A stretch of 64,000 bases of DNA from Streptomyces sp. CC228A (GCF_021390935.1 NZ_JAJPUI010000010.1:124001-188000), one strand, 5' to 3'. Positions 52,198 to 60,451 are shown, numbered from the stretch's first letter. Numbers and translations are program-made. Notes: generated from the sequence alone by a model not told the origin.

Positions 52198-52890
52198 TCA
52201 GCGCTTGGCCACGAACACGTGGGACGCCACGTCGGCGCCCAGCTCGGCGGCCTCGCCGCCGCTGCCGACCAGCACCCCGCCGGGCGACTCCGTCACGCTC
52301 ACCACCGCTCCCGGCTGCACTCCCGCCCGCCGCAGCGTGTACATGAGCTGGGCGTCCGTCTGGATCGGCTCGCCGATCCGCCGGACGACGACGGTCTTGC
52401 CGCCGGTGCCGGGGTCCAGCTCGGACAGCGACACCATGTTCTCGTCGAGGAACGGATCCGCCTCGCCCTCCTCGCCGAGCTCCTCCAGCCCCGGGATCGG
52501 GTTCCCGTACGGCGACTCGGTGGGGTGCCGCAGCAGCTCCAGCACACGGCGCTCGACGGCCTCGCTCATCACGTGCTCCCAGCGGCACGCCTCGGCGTGG
52601 ACCTGCTCCCACTCCAGGCCGATGACGTCGACGAGCAGGCACTCGGCGAGCCGGTGCTTGCGCATCACGCGGGTCGCCAGCCGGCGCCCCTCCTCCGTCA
52701 GCTCCAGGTGGCGGTCGCCGGCCACCGTGACCAGCCCGTCCCGTTCCATCCTCGCGACCGTCTGGCTCACCGTCGGACCGCTCTGGTCGAGCCGCTCCGC
52801 GATACGGGCACGCATCGGGACCACACCTTCCTCTTCCAGTTCGAGGATGGTGCGGAGATACATCTCCGTCGTGTCGATCAATCCGGACAT
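52198..52890 (-). CDS. dmdR1: DtxR family iron-dependent regulator, DmdR1-type
   Basis: A 230-residue metalloregulator. The winged helix (LIDTTEMYLRTILELEEEGVVPMRARIAERLDQSGPTVSQTVARMERDGLV, ~3-55), dimerisation/metal region (RKHRLAECLLVDVIGLEWEQVHAEACRWEHVMS with ligand residues Cys, His, Glu, His) and C-terminal SH3-like domain are all present. DmdR1 represses siderophore and iron genes when iron-loaded. Identity as DmdR1 rests on the type, on the divergent SIS gene and on the place in the chromosome as I recall it. GGAGGGG precedes the ATG. A long open frame lies antisense, as known for adm in S. coelicolor. Confidence 0.88.
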   Translation of the reverse strand: MSGLIDTTEMYLRTILELEEEGVVPMRARIAERLDQSGPTVSQTVARMERDGLVTVAGDRHLELTEEGRRLATRVMRKHRLAECLLVDVIGLEWEQVHAEACRWEHVMSEAVERRVLELLRHPTESPYGNPIPGLEELGEEGEADPFLDENMVSLSELDPGTGGKTVVVRRIGEPIQTDAQLMYTLRRAGVQPGAVVSVTESPGGVLVGSGGEAAELGADVASHVFVAKR

Positions 52891-52996
52891 ACGTGCCCCT
52901 CCGTGCGTGTCATGCAACCTGCGCGGCCCTCCACCAATTGTGGCGCATGCCGCCGACAACCGTGCCCGGTGCGGAAACCCCCGGTATTGACAGCGC

Positions 52997-53012
52997 AATG
53001 GTCCAGACCGCA
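52997..53012. promoter_or_regulatory. DasR-like (dre) site between dmdR1 and the SIS gene
   Basis: The 16-mer AATGGTCCAGACCGCA keeps the GGTC-N2-GACC core of the dre consensus (ACTGGTCTAGACCAGT). It follows a TTGACA hexamer at 52987-52992 and sits 37 bp before the SIS start. In S. coelicolor, DasR (the N-acetylglucosamine-responsive GntR regulator) is known to control dmdR1, so the position fits. Confidence 0.5.
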
Positions 53013-53048
53013 CCGTGATCCGCGACACAGAGAGAGGGAGCGACAGCG

Positions 53049-53804
53049 ATGGGCGACGGCAATCTGGCCGGTCAGTTCTTCGACGCGGCGATCGACCTGC
53101 TGCGGCGGGCGCGGGACGAGGAGGCGCAGCACGTCGCCGCGGCGGGGGCGGCCGTCGCCGAGACCGTCGCCTCCGGCGGGCGGCTCTTCGCGTTCGGCGC
53201 GGGGCACTCGTCCCTGCCCGCCCAGGACGTGGTGTACCGGGCCGGCGGCCTGGCCCTGATGAACCTGCTCGCCGTGCCCGGCGCGGTCGGCGTCGACGTG
53301 GTCCCCGCGCCGCTCGGCTCCGCGCTGGAGCGCGTCGACGGCCTCGCCGCCGCCGTGCTGGACTCCTCCCCCGCGCGCTCCGGCGACCTGCTCTTCGTCA
53401 TCTCCCTGTCCGGCCGCAACGCGCTGCCCGTCGAGATGGCCCTGAACGCCCGCGCCCTCGGCCTCACCGTCGTCGGCGTGACCTCCGCGGCATACGCGAA
53501 GGAGACCCGCTCGCGGCACGCGTCGGGCACCTTCCTGAAGGACCACTGCGACATCGTCCTCGACTCCAAGATCGCCGTCGGGGACGCGGAGCTGACGCAC
53601 GAGGGCGTCGACGCCCCCTTCGCGCCCGCCTCCACGGTGGTCACCAGCGCCCTCATGCAGGCCGTGATGGCCACCGCCGCCGAGGAGCTGGTGCGCCGCG
53701 GGATCGAGCCGCCGCTGCTGCGCTCCGGCAACGTCGACGGCGGCCACGAGTGGAACGGCCGCGTGATGGAGCAGTACGCGGACCGCATCTTCTACCGGCG
53801 GTAG
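53049..53804 (+). CDS. SIS-domain (phosphosugar-binding) protein
   Basis: A 251-residue sugar isomerase (SIS) domain protein: ETVASGGRLFAFGAGHSSLPAQDVVYRAGG, GDLLFVISLSGRNALPVEMALNARALGLTVVGVTS (the SIS phosphosugar loop) and a C-terminal GNVDGGHEWNGRVMEQYADRI. Homologues are thought to act on amino-sugar phosphates, which suits the DasR-like site in front. GGGAG stands 8 nt before the ATG. Convergent with a DUF397 gene (18-bp gap). Confidence 0.88.
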   Translation: MGDGNLAGQFFDAAIDLLRRARDEEAQHVAAAGAAVAETVASGGRLFAFGAGHSSLPAQDVVYRAGGLALMNLLAVPGAVGVDVVPAPLGSALERVDGLAAAVLDSSPARSGDLLFVISLSGRNALPVEMALNARALGLTVVGVTSAAYAKETRSRHASGTFLKDHCDIVLDSKIAVGDAELTHEGVDAPFAPASTVVTSALMQAVMATAAEELVRRGIEPPLLRSGNVDGGHEWNGRVMEQYADRIFYRR

Positions 53805-53822
53805 CCGCCGCGGGTACGCCCG

Positions 53823-54038
53823 TCAGGCGCCGAGGCGCCCCGCCTTCAGGGCGGCGACGAACGGCACCCAGGCGGGGGCCCGCACGACGAGTGCGGGCCC
53901 GTCGGGGTCTTTGGAGTCCCGGACGGGGACGACGCCGGGCAGACCGTCGGCCACCTCGACGCAGTCGCCGCCGGTGCCGTTGCTGTAGCTGGACTTGCGC
54001 CAGAGCGCGGCGCTCACGTCAATGCCGGTGTGTGCCAT
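53823..54038 (-). CDS. DUF397 domain protein
   Basis: A 71-residue DUF397 protein (LWRKSSYSNGTGGDCVEVAD, then VPVRDSKDPDGPALVV). Its start overlaps the preceding XRE/DUF5753 fragment by 20 bp, the same coupling as at 9.3-9.5 kb. Because its regulator is truncated, this copy may now be an orphan. Confidence 0.88.
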   Translation of the reverse strand: MAHTGIDVSAALWRKSSYSNGTGGDCVEVADGLPGVVPVRDSKDPDGPALVVRAPAWVPFVAALKAGRLGA

Positions 54039-54267
54039 TTCGGAAATCCTCTGCCGCTTCCTCGACCATGGCCAGGGACGCCTCAGGCGGCAGTGCGGCG
54101 GCCCTGAGCAGATCGTACGACTCGCGGTACAGGCACACGAGCCCTGGATCGTCGATGAGTTGGCCGCTGTGGAGGCCCTCCGTGTACACGACGGGCGGAG
54201 CATCCCGGAAAGTCATCAGCCGCGCGGAACCCATCATGAACGGATGCGTGGAAGCGGAGCTCGACAC
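54019..54267 (-). pseudogene. C-terminal fragment of an XRE/DUF5753 regulator
   Basis: 82 codons (SASTHPFMMGSARLMTFRDAPPVVYTEGLHSGQLIDDPGLVCLYRESYDLLRAAALPP...). This is the last third of a DUF5753 domain; the helix-turn-helix and most of the ligand domain are missing. The sequence before ~54300 does not continue it in any frame, and the PAS gene ends at 54350. Thus the 5' two thirds were deleted. It could still be translated from an internal ATG. Confidence 0.8.
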
Positions 54268-54349
54268 GACCCGCGCTACGCGCGACCACTGCTCCGCGTG
54301 ATGGTTTCGTCACTCTTCGCGCGGGCGAGTGGGGGTTCGTAGCCCCCGG

Positions 54350-55780
54350 TCAGCAGGCGGACTGCGCCAGGTCCACCGACGCGGCGACCCGCGCGGCCAC
54401 GCTCTCCGCGTACGCCGTGTCCGGCCGGGCGAAGGCGGGCCGCGGCGCCGCGCGGAGGAACGTCACCACGCCCAGCGTCCGGCCGCGGCTGCGCAGGGGC
54501 GCGCACAGCGCGTGCGCCGCGTCCCCGGGCCACTGGCGCTCCGCCGCCCACCGGTCGGCCGCACCGGCCCGGCCCGCCGCCTGCGACCAGGCGCTGACCC
54601 GCACCGCGCCCGCGCGGTCCAGGGCCCGCAGCGCCGGGTGCCCTGCGCGGTACGGCACAGGGAGGCCCGCGCCCGGGGTCCGCGCGACCGGGCCGAGGGC
54701 ACCGGAGGGGCTCGCGGCCACCCGGACCAGGCGCCCCTGAGGGCCGGTCGCCAGGTCCAGCAGCGCCGAGTCCGCGAACCCGGCCAGGGCGAAGTCCAGG
54801 TGGACCGTCGCCGCCTCCATCGGGTCCTCGCACTCGGCGGCCGCGCCGCCCGCCCGGTGCAGCTGCCCGGCGCGGAACCGCAGCCGGTCGGCGTCCTGCT
54901 CGGCGAGCCGCTCCCCCGTCACGTCCTGGAACAGCCAGGCCACGCCCAGCGGGGCCGGTTCCTGCGACAGCGGCGTCTGCAGCCGCACGAAACCGCTGCG
55001 CCAGCAGCGCCGAGCCTCGCCGTCCGCGGTGCGGACGGCCACCCACAGGTCGGCGGGCGGCCGGGGCCCCGCGTCCTCGACGAGGGCGTGCTCCAGCGCC
55101 GCCTCCACCTGCTCGACGCCCTGCAGGAGCACGTCGCCCAGCGGGCGGCCGAGCAGGGACGTGCGGGTCCGGCCCAGCGCCCGCGCGGCCTGCGCGTTCA
55201 CGACCGCCGGGCGCAGGTCGGCGTCCACCATGACCAGGCCCCAGGGCGCGTCGGCGAACAGGGCCTCGCTCAGGGCGACGGACCGCTCGAAGTCCAGCTG
55301 GGTGTGCACCTCGCCGAAGGCCCAGTACGCCCCGGCCGGCCGGCCGTCAGCGCCGCGCACGCCCGCCGACTGCACCCGCACGAGGACCCGGCCGCCGTCC
55401 TTGCGCAGCAGCGCGCACTCGTGCACCCGGCGCTCCGGGGTGCTCGCCATGGCGGCGGCGAGCCGGTCCGCCACGCCCGCGGCGTCCGCCGGGCGCACCG
55501 CCCAGCCCGCCAGGCCGCTGCGCCCGACGGCCTCCTCGGCGGGCCAGCCGAGGATCCGCTCGGCCTCGCGGTTCCAGTGGGTGACCGTGCCGTCCGCGTC
55601 GAACGCGCAGAGCGCCGCGTCCATCCCGTCGAGCAGCGTGGCCAGCAGGTCGGCGCCCGCCCGCCCGATGTCCGGGCGGGCCCCGGCGCCCGCGCCTCCG
55701 TCCGCGCCCGGGTCCCCGTCCGGACCCGGGGCCGCGTGCGTGCCCGTGTCCGTATCCGTACCGCCGCCGGACGCACTCAT
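54350..55780 (-). CDS. PAS/GAF sensor protein without output domain
   Basis: A 476-residue protein with two PAS domains (LDGMDAALCAFDADGTVTHWNREAERILGWPAEEAVGR at ~50-90; the second near 170-230, APWGLVMVDADLRPAVVNAQAARALG) and a C-terminal GAF-like domain (DAAHALCAPLRSRGRTLGVVTFLR). No kinase, PP2C phosphatase or GGDEF output domain follows, unlike most such Streptomyces proteins. GGGGG precedes the ATG at 55780. Divergent from the candidate small RNA. Confidence 0.82.
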   Translation of the reverse strand: MSASGGGTDTDTGTHAAPGPDGDPGADGGAGAGARPDIGRAGADLLATLLDGMDAALCAFDADGTVTHWNREAERILGWPAEEAVGRSGLAGWAVRPADAAGVADRLAAAMASTPERRVHECALLRKDGGRVLVRVQSAGVRGADGRPAGAYWAFGEVHTQLDFERSVALSEALFADAPWGLVMVDADLRPAVVNAQAARALGRTRTSLLGRPLGDVLLQGVEQVEAALEHALVEDAGPRPPADLWVAVRTADGEARRCWRSGFVRLQTPLSQEPAPLGVAWLFQDVTGERLAEQDADRLRFRAGQLHRAGGAAAECEDPMEAATVHLDFALAGFADSALLDLATGPQGRLVRVAASPSGALGPVARTPGAGLPVPYRAGHPALRALDRAGAVRVSAWSQAAGRAGAADRWAAERQWPGDAAHALCAPLRSRGRTLGVVTFLRAAPRPAFARPDTAYAESVAARVAASVDLAQSAC

Positions 55781-55880
55781 CCCGGACCCCCTGCAAGGAC
55801 GTGTCCTCACGTGCAACTGCACGTGCCCGGCCATTCAACCGTCACCGTGACCCAGGACACACGCGGTTCGCGAAATTCGG

Positions 55881-55910
55881 TTGTGGCGGCCGCGGCGCGG
55901 TTCCTATCGT
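55881..55910 (+). promoter_or_regulatory. Promoter for the small transcript
   Basis: TTGTGG and TATCGT spaced by 18 bp, about 10 nt before the putative RNA start and 33 bp before the short reading frame. Confidence 0.45.
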
Positions 55911-55919
55911 GGCGGCACA

Positions 55920-56100
55920 CGAGAGAGGAGGTGATCCGAAAGATGGTTATTCGGATGCGTGAGGTGGCTGCGGGCTGAGGCCTGTCGTCACATGGCGGCA
56001 GGCCTCCTGCCGTACATCCCAGCAGTCACCGACCCGCGGGCCCGTCGGCACATCCGGCCGACCTCCCCTTGCGCAGCAGGGGAGCACCGGGCCCGCGGGT
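55920..56100 (+). ncRNA. Candidate small RNA/attenuator-like transcript
   Basis: From the promoter onward there is a perfect anti-16S sequence (GGAGGTGATC, 55927-55936), an 11-codon reading frame, then two mutually exclusive hairpins: AGGCCTG/CAGGCCT (55978-55984 with 55999-56005) or CGGCAGG/CCTGCCG (55996-56002 with 56006-56012). A 13-bp terminator-like stem follows (56032-56044 with 56088-56100) containing an inner CTCCCC/GGGGAG. The next gene is convergent, so the transcript stands alone. The layout resembles a leader-peptide attenuator without a downstream gene. Confidence 0.45.
55943..55978 (+). CDS. 11-residue leader-type peptide MVIRMREVAAG
   Basis: ATG at 55943 with an unusually strong Shine-Dalgarno (GGAGGTGATC) ending 6 nt upstream; stop TGA at 55976-55978, which is the first base of the downstream hairpin. 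So translation would disturb the first stem. No codon is obviously a sensor residue. Confidence 0.4.
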   Translation: MVIRMREVAAG

Positions 56101-56209
56101 TCTCTCATGTCCGGGCGCCTACGGCGCGGGACGCATCCGGCCCGGGACGCATCCGGGGCGGGGCGGCAGACGCGGCACCGACCGGTACGGCCGGTCCGGG
56201 CGCGGCGCG

Positions 56210-56959
56210 TCAGGGGGCCAGGCGCTCGACCCGCCAGCCGCGCTCCCCGTCGCGGACGTACCGCAGCCGGTCGTGCAGCCGGTTCTCGTGGCCCTGCCAG
56301 AACTCCACCGCGTCCGGCACGACGAGGTAGCCGCCCCAGTGCGGCGGTACCGGCACCTGCTCGCCCTCCGGGTAGCGGGCGGCCAGCTCCTCGTACGCGG
56401 CGAGCAGCTCCGCGCGGGAGGCGATGACGGACGACTGGTCGCTGGCCCAGGCGCCGAGCCGGGAGCCGTGCGGGCGGGTGCGGAAGTACGCCGCGGTCTC
56501 GTCGCGGCCGACGCGGGTGGCGGTGCCGGTGACGACGACCTGGCGGGCGATCGGGTGCCAGGGGAAGAGCAGCGACGCGTACGGGTTGGCGGCGAGCTCG
56601 TGCCCCTTGCGGGACGTGTAGTTGGTGAAGAAGACGAAGCCGCGCGCGTCGTAGTGCTTCAGCAGGACCGTGCGGGACGAGGGGCGGCCCTCGGGCGTGG
56701 CGGTCGACACGACCATGGCGTTCGGCTCGTGGATCTCGCGGCTCTCGGTGGCGTCCCCGAACCAGCGGGCGAACTGGTCCATCGGCGCGGCGGCGAGGTC
56801 CTGCTCGCACAGCTCGGCCGTGTGGTACTGCTCGCGCATCGGCGCAGGGTCCGGTGCGGCGTCCGGTGCGGCTCCGGATCCGGAGGCTCCGGCTTCGGAG
56901 GCGGGATCGAGGTCGGATTCCCGGGCGGCTGGATCGAGAGCATCGGTCACACCGCCCAT
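56210..56959 (-). CDS. pdxH: Pyridoxamine 5'-phosphate oxidase
   Basis: A 249-residue FMN enzyme converting pyridoxamine/pyridoxine 5'-phosphate to PLP. After a ~35-residue variable Pro/Asp/Ala N-terminus come DPAPMREQYH, PMDQFARWFGDA, EPNAMVVSTATPEGRPSSRTVLLKHYDARGFVFFTNYTSRKGHELAANPYASLLFPWHPIARQVVVTG and the C-terminal FWQGHENRLHDRLRYVRDGERGWRVERLAP. All match the PdxH core. ATG at 56959; a GTG at 56950 is possible. Confidence 0.95.
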   Translation of the reverse strand: MGGVTDALDPAARESDLDPASEAGASGSGAAPDAAPDPAPMREQYHTAELCEQDLAAAPMDQFARWFGDATESREIHEPNAMVVSTATPEGRPSSRTVLLKHYDARGFVFFTNYTSRKGHELAANPYASLLFPWHPIARQVVVTGTATRVGRDETAAYFRTRPHGSRLGAWASDQSSVIASRAELLAAYEELAARYPEGEQVPVPPHWGGYLVVPDAVEFWQGHENRLHDRLRYVRDGERGWRVERLAP

Positions 56960-57135
56960 CCTGCCGCAGCAGGTGAGTGTGCCCGGCGCTCAGGGCGGGT
57001 AATCCTCACCGTCCGGAACGGCGCACTGTGCCTGATGTCACGCTTCCCCGCATCGGGGGAACCCGACAGACTCGTGGGCTGGGTCACTGTTCCCTTCACA
57101 CATTCCGCAAGGACACCACTACGAGGAGCCGCCAG

Positions 57136-58236
57136 ATGTCCGACTTCGTACCCGGGCTCGAAGGAGTCGTCGCGTTCGAGACGGAGATCGCCGAACCGGA
57201 CAAGGAGGGTGGCGCCCTCCGCTACCGCGGCGTCGACATCGAGGACCTGGTGGGCCAGGTGTCCTTCGGCAACGTCTGGGGCCTGCTGGTGGACGGGGCG
57301 TTCGACCCGGGCCTGCCCCCGGCCGAGCCCTTCCCCATCCCCGTGCACTCGGGCGACATCCGGGTGGACGTCCAGTCCGCGCTGGCGATGCTGGCGCCCG
57401 TGTGGGGCCTGAAACCGCTGCTGGACATCGACGCCGAGCAGGCCCGCGAGGACCTGGCGCGGGCGGCGGTCATGGCGCTGTCGTACGTCGCGCAGAGCGC
57501 GCGCGGGCAGGGCCTGCCGATGGTGCCGCAGAGCGAGATCGACAAGGCGCAGTCGGTGGTCGAGCGGTTCATGATCCGCTGGCGCGGTGAGCCCGACCCC
57601 AAGCACGTGAAGGCGGTCGACGCCTACTGGACGTCGGCGGCGGAGCACGGCATGAACGCCTCCACGTTCACCGCGCGCGTCATCGCGTCGACGGGCGCGG
57701 ACGTGGCGGCGGCCCTCTCGGGCGCGGTGGGCGCCATGTCCGGGCCGCTGCACGGCGGCGCCCCGTCGCGGGTGCTCGGCATGATCGAGGAGATCGAGCG
57801 CACCGGTGACGCCGCGGCCTACGTGAAGCAGGCCCTCGACAAGGGCGAGCGCCTCATGGGCTTCGGGCACCGCGTGTACCGCGCGGAGGACCCGCGCGCC
57901 CGCGTGCTGCGCCGCACCGCGAAGGAGCTGGCCGCGCCGCGCTTCGAGGTTGCGGAGGCCCTGGAGAAGGCCGCGCTGGAGGAGCTGCACAACCGGCGCC
58001 CGGACCGGGTGCTGGCGACGAACGTGGAGTTCTGGGCGGCGATCGTGCTGGACTTCGCGGAGGTCCCGGCGCACATGTTCACGTCCATGTTCACCTGCGC
58101 CCGCACGGCGGGCTGGTCGGCGCACATCCTGGAGCAGAAGCGCACGGGCCGCCTGGTCCGCCCGTCGGCGCGGTACGTGGGCCCCGGCCCGCGGGACCCG
58201 CGCGAGATCGCGGGCTTCTCCGGCATCGCGGGCTGA
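57136..58236 (+). CDS. Citrate synthase family protein (citrate synthase 2 type)
   Basis: A 366-residue citrate synthase/methylcitrate synthase family member condensing acetyl- or acyl-CoA with oxaloacetate. The active-site residues are in place: His in EHGMNAST, His in GPLHGGAPS, and Asp in AEDPRARVL. It is slightly shorter than housekeeping citrate synthase and lacks its N-terminal domain, typical of the second actinobacterial copy; whether it makes citrate or methylcitrate cannot be told. GAGGAG before the ATG; a strong terminator follows. Confidence 0.93.
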   Translation: MSDFVPGLEGVVAFETEIAEPDKEGGALRYRGVDIEDLVGQVSFGNVWGLLVDGAFDPGLPPAEPFPIPVHSGDIRVDVQSALAMLAPVWGLKPLLDIDAEQAREDLARAAVMALSYVAQSARGQGLPMVPQSEIDKAQSVVERFMIRWRGEPDPKHVKAVDAYWTSAAEHGMNASTFTARVIASTGADVAAALSGAVGAMSGPLHGGAPSRVLGMIEEIERTGDAAAYVKQALDKGERLMGFGHRVYRAEDPRARVLRRTAKELAAPRFEVAEALEKAALEELHNRRPDRVLATNVEFWAAIVLDFAEVPAHMFTSMFTCARTAGWSAHILEQKRTGRLVRPSARYVGPGPRDPREIAGFSGIAG

Positions 58237-58287
58237 GCCGCCGGTGCCCCCGACGGCACCGGCCGCCGGGGGCACCCGCCCGCCCCG

Positions 58288-58319
58288 AGGCGCGCCCCGC
58301 TTCCCGGCGGGGCGCGCCT
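58288..58319 (+). terminator. Terminator after citrate synthase
   Basis: Perfect 13-bp arms AGGCGCGCCCCGC / GCGGGGCGCGCCT with a 6-nt loop, ~50 bp after the stop codon. It may also serve the convergent PIN gene. Confidence 0.85.
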
Positions 58320-58403
58320 CCTGCGTGTGCGGCGGATGTGCCTGCGGTGGTGCGGGCGTGCGCCCCGTCTGCGGCACCGGGGGGAGCACACGCCCGCGCC
58401 GGG

Positions 58404-58805
58404 TCACAGGCCGATGAGCCCGACCTTTCCGCCGCACAGGCGGGACATGTCGTCGACATCGGACGTCAGCATGACGACCGGACCGGGCTGCCGAAGGGCC
58501 ATCTCCGCGACGGTGGCGTCGATGGCGTACTTGTGGCCGTGCAGACCGGCACCCTTCAGCAGGCGGGCGGCAGCCCTGGCGGCCTGCTCGGTGACCGGTT
58601 CCACGCGTACGCGGGAGAGGACCCAGTCCAGGCGGCGGGCGTTCACCCGTGCGTGCGTCACCTCGATGATCGTGTTCGCGCCGACCACCGGATCGGCACC
58701 CAGCTCATAGAAGGCCTGGAGCAGTCCGGCGATCTTCCGGTCCTGGGCGATCCAGCCGGACAGCCCGGCGGAATCCAGGACCAGGGTGCTGACCGCGTCC
58801 CTCAT
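58404..58805 (-). CDS. vapC: PIN-domain toxin (VapC-type)
   Basis: A 133-residue PIN-domain ribonuclease with the four acidic positions present: Asp in LVLDSAGL, Glu in NTIIEVTHAR, Asp in YAIDATVAEMA and Asp in MLTSDVDDMSRL. It overlaps the antitoxin gene by ATGA (58802-58805). VapC toxins cleave specific tRNAs or rRNA and are neutralised by the paired antitoxin. The RNA target is unknown. Confidence 0.9.
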   Translation of the reverse strand: MRDAVSTLVLDSAGLSGWIAQDRKIAGLLQAFYELGADPVVGANTIIEVTHARVNARRLDWVLSRVRVEPVTEQAARAAARLLKGAGLHGHKYAIDATVAEMALRQPGPVVMLTSDVDDMSRLCGGKVGLIGL

Positions 58806-59071
58806 GCAGCCCTCGCTTCGCCCCGGGGGCCGTCCGCCGACGTGTCGGGACGCAGCGCGGCGTCGATCACCGCGCGCGCCTCGGCGAGCTCGGCTTCGGT
58901 GAACTCGCCGTGCTCGTCCTGGTAGCGCCGCAGTTCCTCGCCCATGAGTTCGCGCCGGATGTGGCGGGCCACGGCTTCGGCGACGTAGGCGGACACGTTG
59001 TCCGTCATCTTCTTGAGCTGCTCGACGTGCTCGGTGGGCAGCGTCACCGTGATTCTGGTGGTCTCGGCCAT
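58802..59071 (-). CDS. vapB: Ribbon-helix-helix antitoxin (VapB-type)
   Basis: An 89-residue protein: ribbon strand TTRITVTLPTEHVEQLKKMTDNVSAYVAEAVARHIRRELMGEEL (RHH/CopG-type DNA-binding fold) and a C-terminal tail that would wrap the toxin. Immediately upstream of the PIN toxin with a 4-bp overlap. I start at the ATG at 59071, because an ATG at 59089 would lie inside the operator palindrome. Expected to autoregulate. Confidence 0.9.
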   Translation of the reverse strand: MAETTRITVTLPTEHVEQLKKMTDNVSAYVAEAVARHIRRELMGEELRRYQDEHGEFTEAELAEARAVIDAALRPDTSADGPRGEARAA

Positions 59072-59085
59072 GCCCACCACGATAC

Positions 59086-59102
59086 GCATACCACCGGTAT
59101 GC
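59086..59102. promoter_or_regulatory. Operator palindrome of the toxin-antitoxin operon
   Basis: GCATACC-ACC-GGTATGC (7-bp arms) lies 15 bp upstream of the antitoxin start, where the antitoxin would repress its own promoter. Confidence 0.65.
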
Positions 59103-59111
59103 AGATACGTT

Positions 59112-59708
59112 TCAGCCCAGGGCCTCGTCCAGCAGCCGCGCCCACTGGGCGACCACGCGGCGGCGGCGGGCCGAGTCGTCCGTCAGCAGGGTGGCGAGGC
59201 CGAGGCCGCGGGCCATGTCCAGGAGGCCCTGGACCGTCTCCCGTACGCCGGGGCGGGACTCGTCCGCGCCGAGCAGCTCCACGGCCATGCGGTGGGCCTC
59301 CCGGCCGACGCGGGCCTCCAGTTCGGTGACGCGGGGCCGCAGCTGGTCCTCGCCGGAGGCCGCCACCCACAGGTGGAGGGCGGCCCGGAACAGGGGGCCC
59401 GTGTAGAGGCCGACGAGCCCCTCGACGACCTCGGTGCGGCTCCTGCCGTCCAGGGCGCGCAGCGCCTCGGACCGCTCCTCCGCCACGTACTCGACCGCCG
59501 CAGTGAAGAGGTCCTCCCGGGTCGGGAAGTGGTGCTGGGCGGCGCCCCGCGAGACCCCCGCGTGCTCCGCCACCACCGAGACCGTGGACCCCGCCCAGCC
59601 GCGTTCGGCGAGGCAGGCCACCGCCGCCTCCAGGAGCCGCCGCCGGGTGGCGCGGCTGCGGTCCTGCTTCGGGGCGCGGGCGGCGGTCGCCTCGGTCAGA
59701 TCACCCAT
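59112..59708 (-). CDS. TetR family regulator of the acyl-CoA operon
   Basis: A 198-residue regulator: helix-turn-helix RATRRRLLEAAVACLAERGWAGSTVSVVAEHAGVSRGAAQHHFPTREDLF (~18-65), then a helical effector domain. It is the last gene of the acyl-CoA operon and overlaps the enoyl-CoA hydratase gene by 13 bp, so it probably controls its own operon in response to an acyl-CoA. The 'RGAAQHHF' recognition helix is typical of acyl-CoA-responsive TetR proteins. Confidence 0.88.
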   Translation of the reverse strand: MGDLTEATAARAPKQDRSRATRRRLLEAAVACLAERGWAGSTVSVVAEHAGVSRGAAQHHFPTREDLFTAAVEYVAEERSEALRALDGRSRTEVVEGLVGLYTGPLFRAALHLWVAASGEDQLRPRVTELEARVGREAHRMAVELLGADESRPGVRETVQGLLDMARGLGLATLLTDDSARRRRVVAQWARLLDEALG

Positions 59709-60429
59709 GCGGGGTCCCGTCGTTCTAGGAAGGCCGTCATTCCCTCGCGCGCCTCCGCCGAGGCGAACAGCGACGCGGAGCGCCGCACGAGAGCGTCCGC
59801 GTCGCGCTCGAAGGTTGCCAGCACCCTAGCCGCCACCAGGGCCTTCGACGCCGCAAGGCCCTGGGGCGAGGCCCGCCGCAGGGCGTCGAGCACCGGCCGC
59901 AGCGCCTCGTCGGCGTCCTCGGCCGCCGCCGTGGCCAGCCCGATCCGCACCGCCTCGGCCGCGCCGAACCGCTCCCCGGTGAGGTAGTACCGGGCCGCCG
60001 CGCGGGGGTCGAGGCGCGGCAGCAGGGTGAGCGAGACGACCGCCGGGGCGAGCCCCAACCGCACCTCCGTGAGGGCGAAGTCGGAGCGCTCCGACACGAC
60101 GACGACGTCGCACGCGCCCAGCAGCCCCAGGCCCCCGGCCCGCACGTGCCCGTCGACGCGCGCCACCACCGGCTTCGGCACCTCCACGACGCGCCGCAGC
60201 AGCGCCACGAACGCGTCCGGGTCCGGGGCGCCGCCAGGTCCGCGCCCGCGCAGAACGTCCCCCCGGTGTGGGTCAGCACCACCGCGCGGACGGCGGGGTC
60301 CCCGGCGCAGTCCGCCAGCGCGTCCGCGAGCTCCGCGACCAGCGGCGCCGACAGGGCGTTGCGCGTGCCGGGGGCGTCGAGGGCCAGGGTGGTGACGCCC
60401 CGGTCGCGGGTGGTCCTCAGCAGGGTCAT
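59696..60429 (-). CDS. Enoyl-CoA hydratase/isomerase family protein (frameshift)
   Basis: N-terminal TLLRTTRDRGVTTLALDAPGTRNALSAPLVAELADAL and the oxyanion loop GGTFCAGADLAAP are in one frame. From ~60228 the natural continuation is in another frame (DPDAFVALLRRVVEVPKPVVARVDGHVRAGGLGLLGACDVVV...) to a stop at 59696. The span is two bases over a multiple of three, so one base is probably missing after CTGGCGGCGCCCC. The corrected protein is ~244 residues with crotonase-fold signatures. Acts on enoyl-CoA, presumably the product of the acyl-CoA dehydrogenase upstream. Confidence 0.82.
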
Positions 60430-60451
60430 CGCGTTCGCCTCCTCCGGCGGG

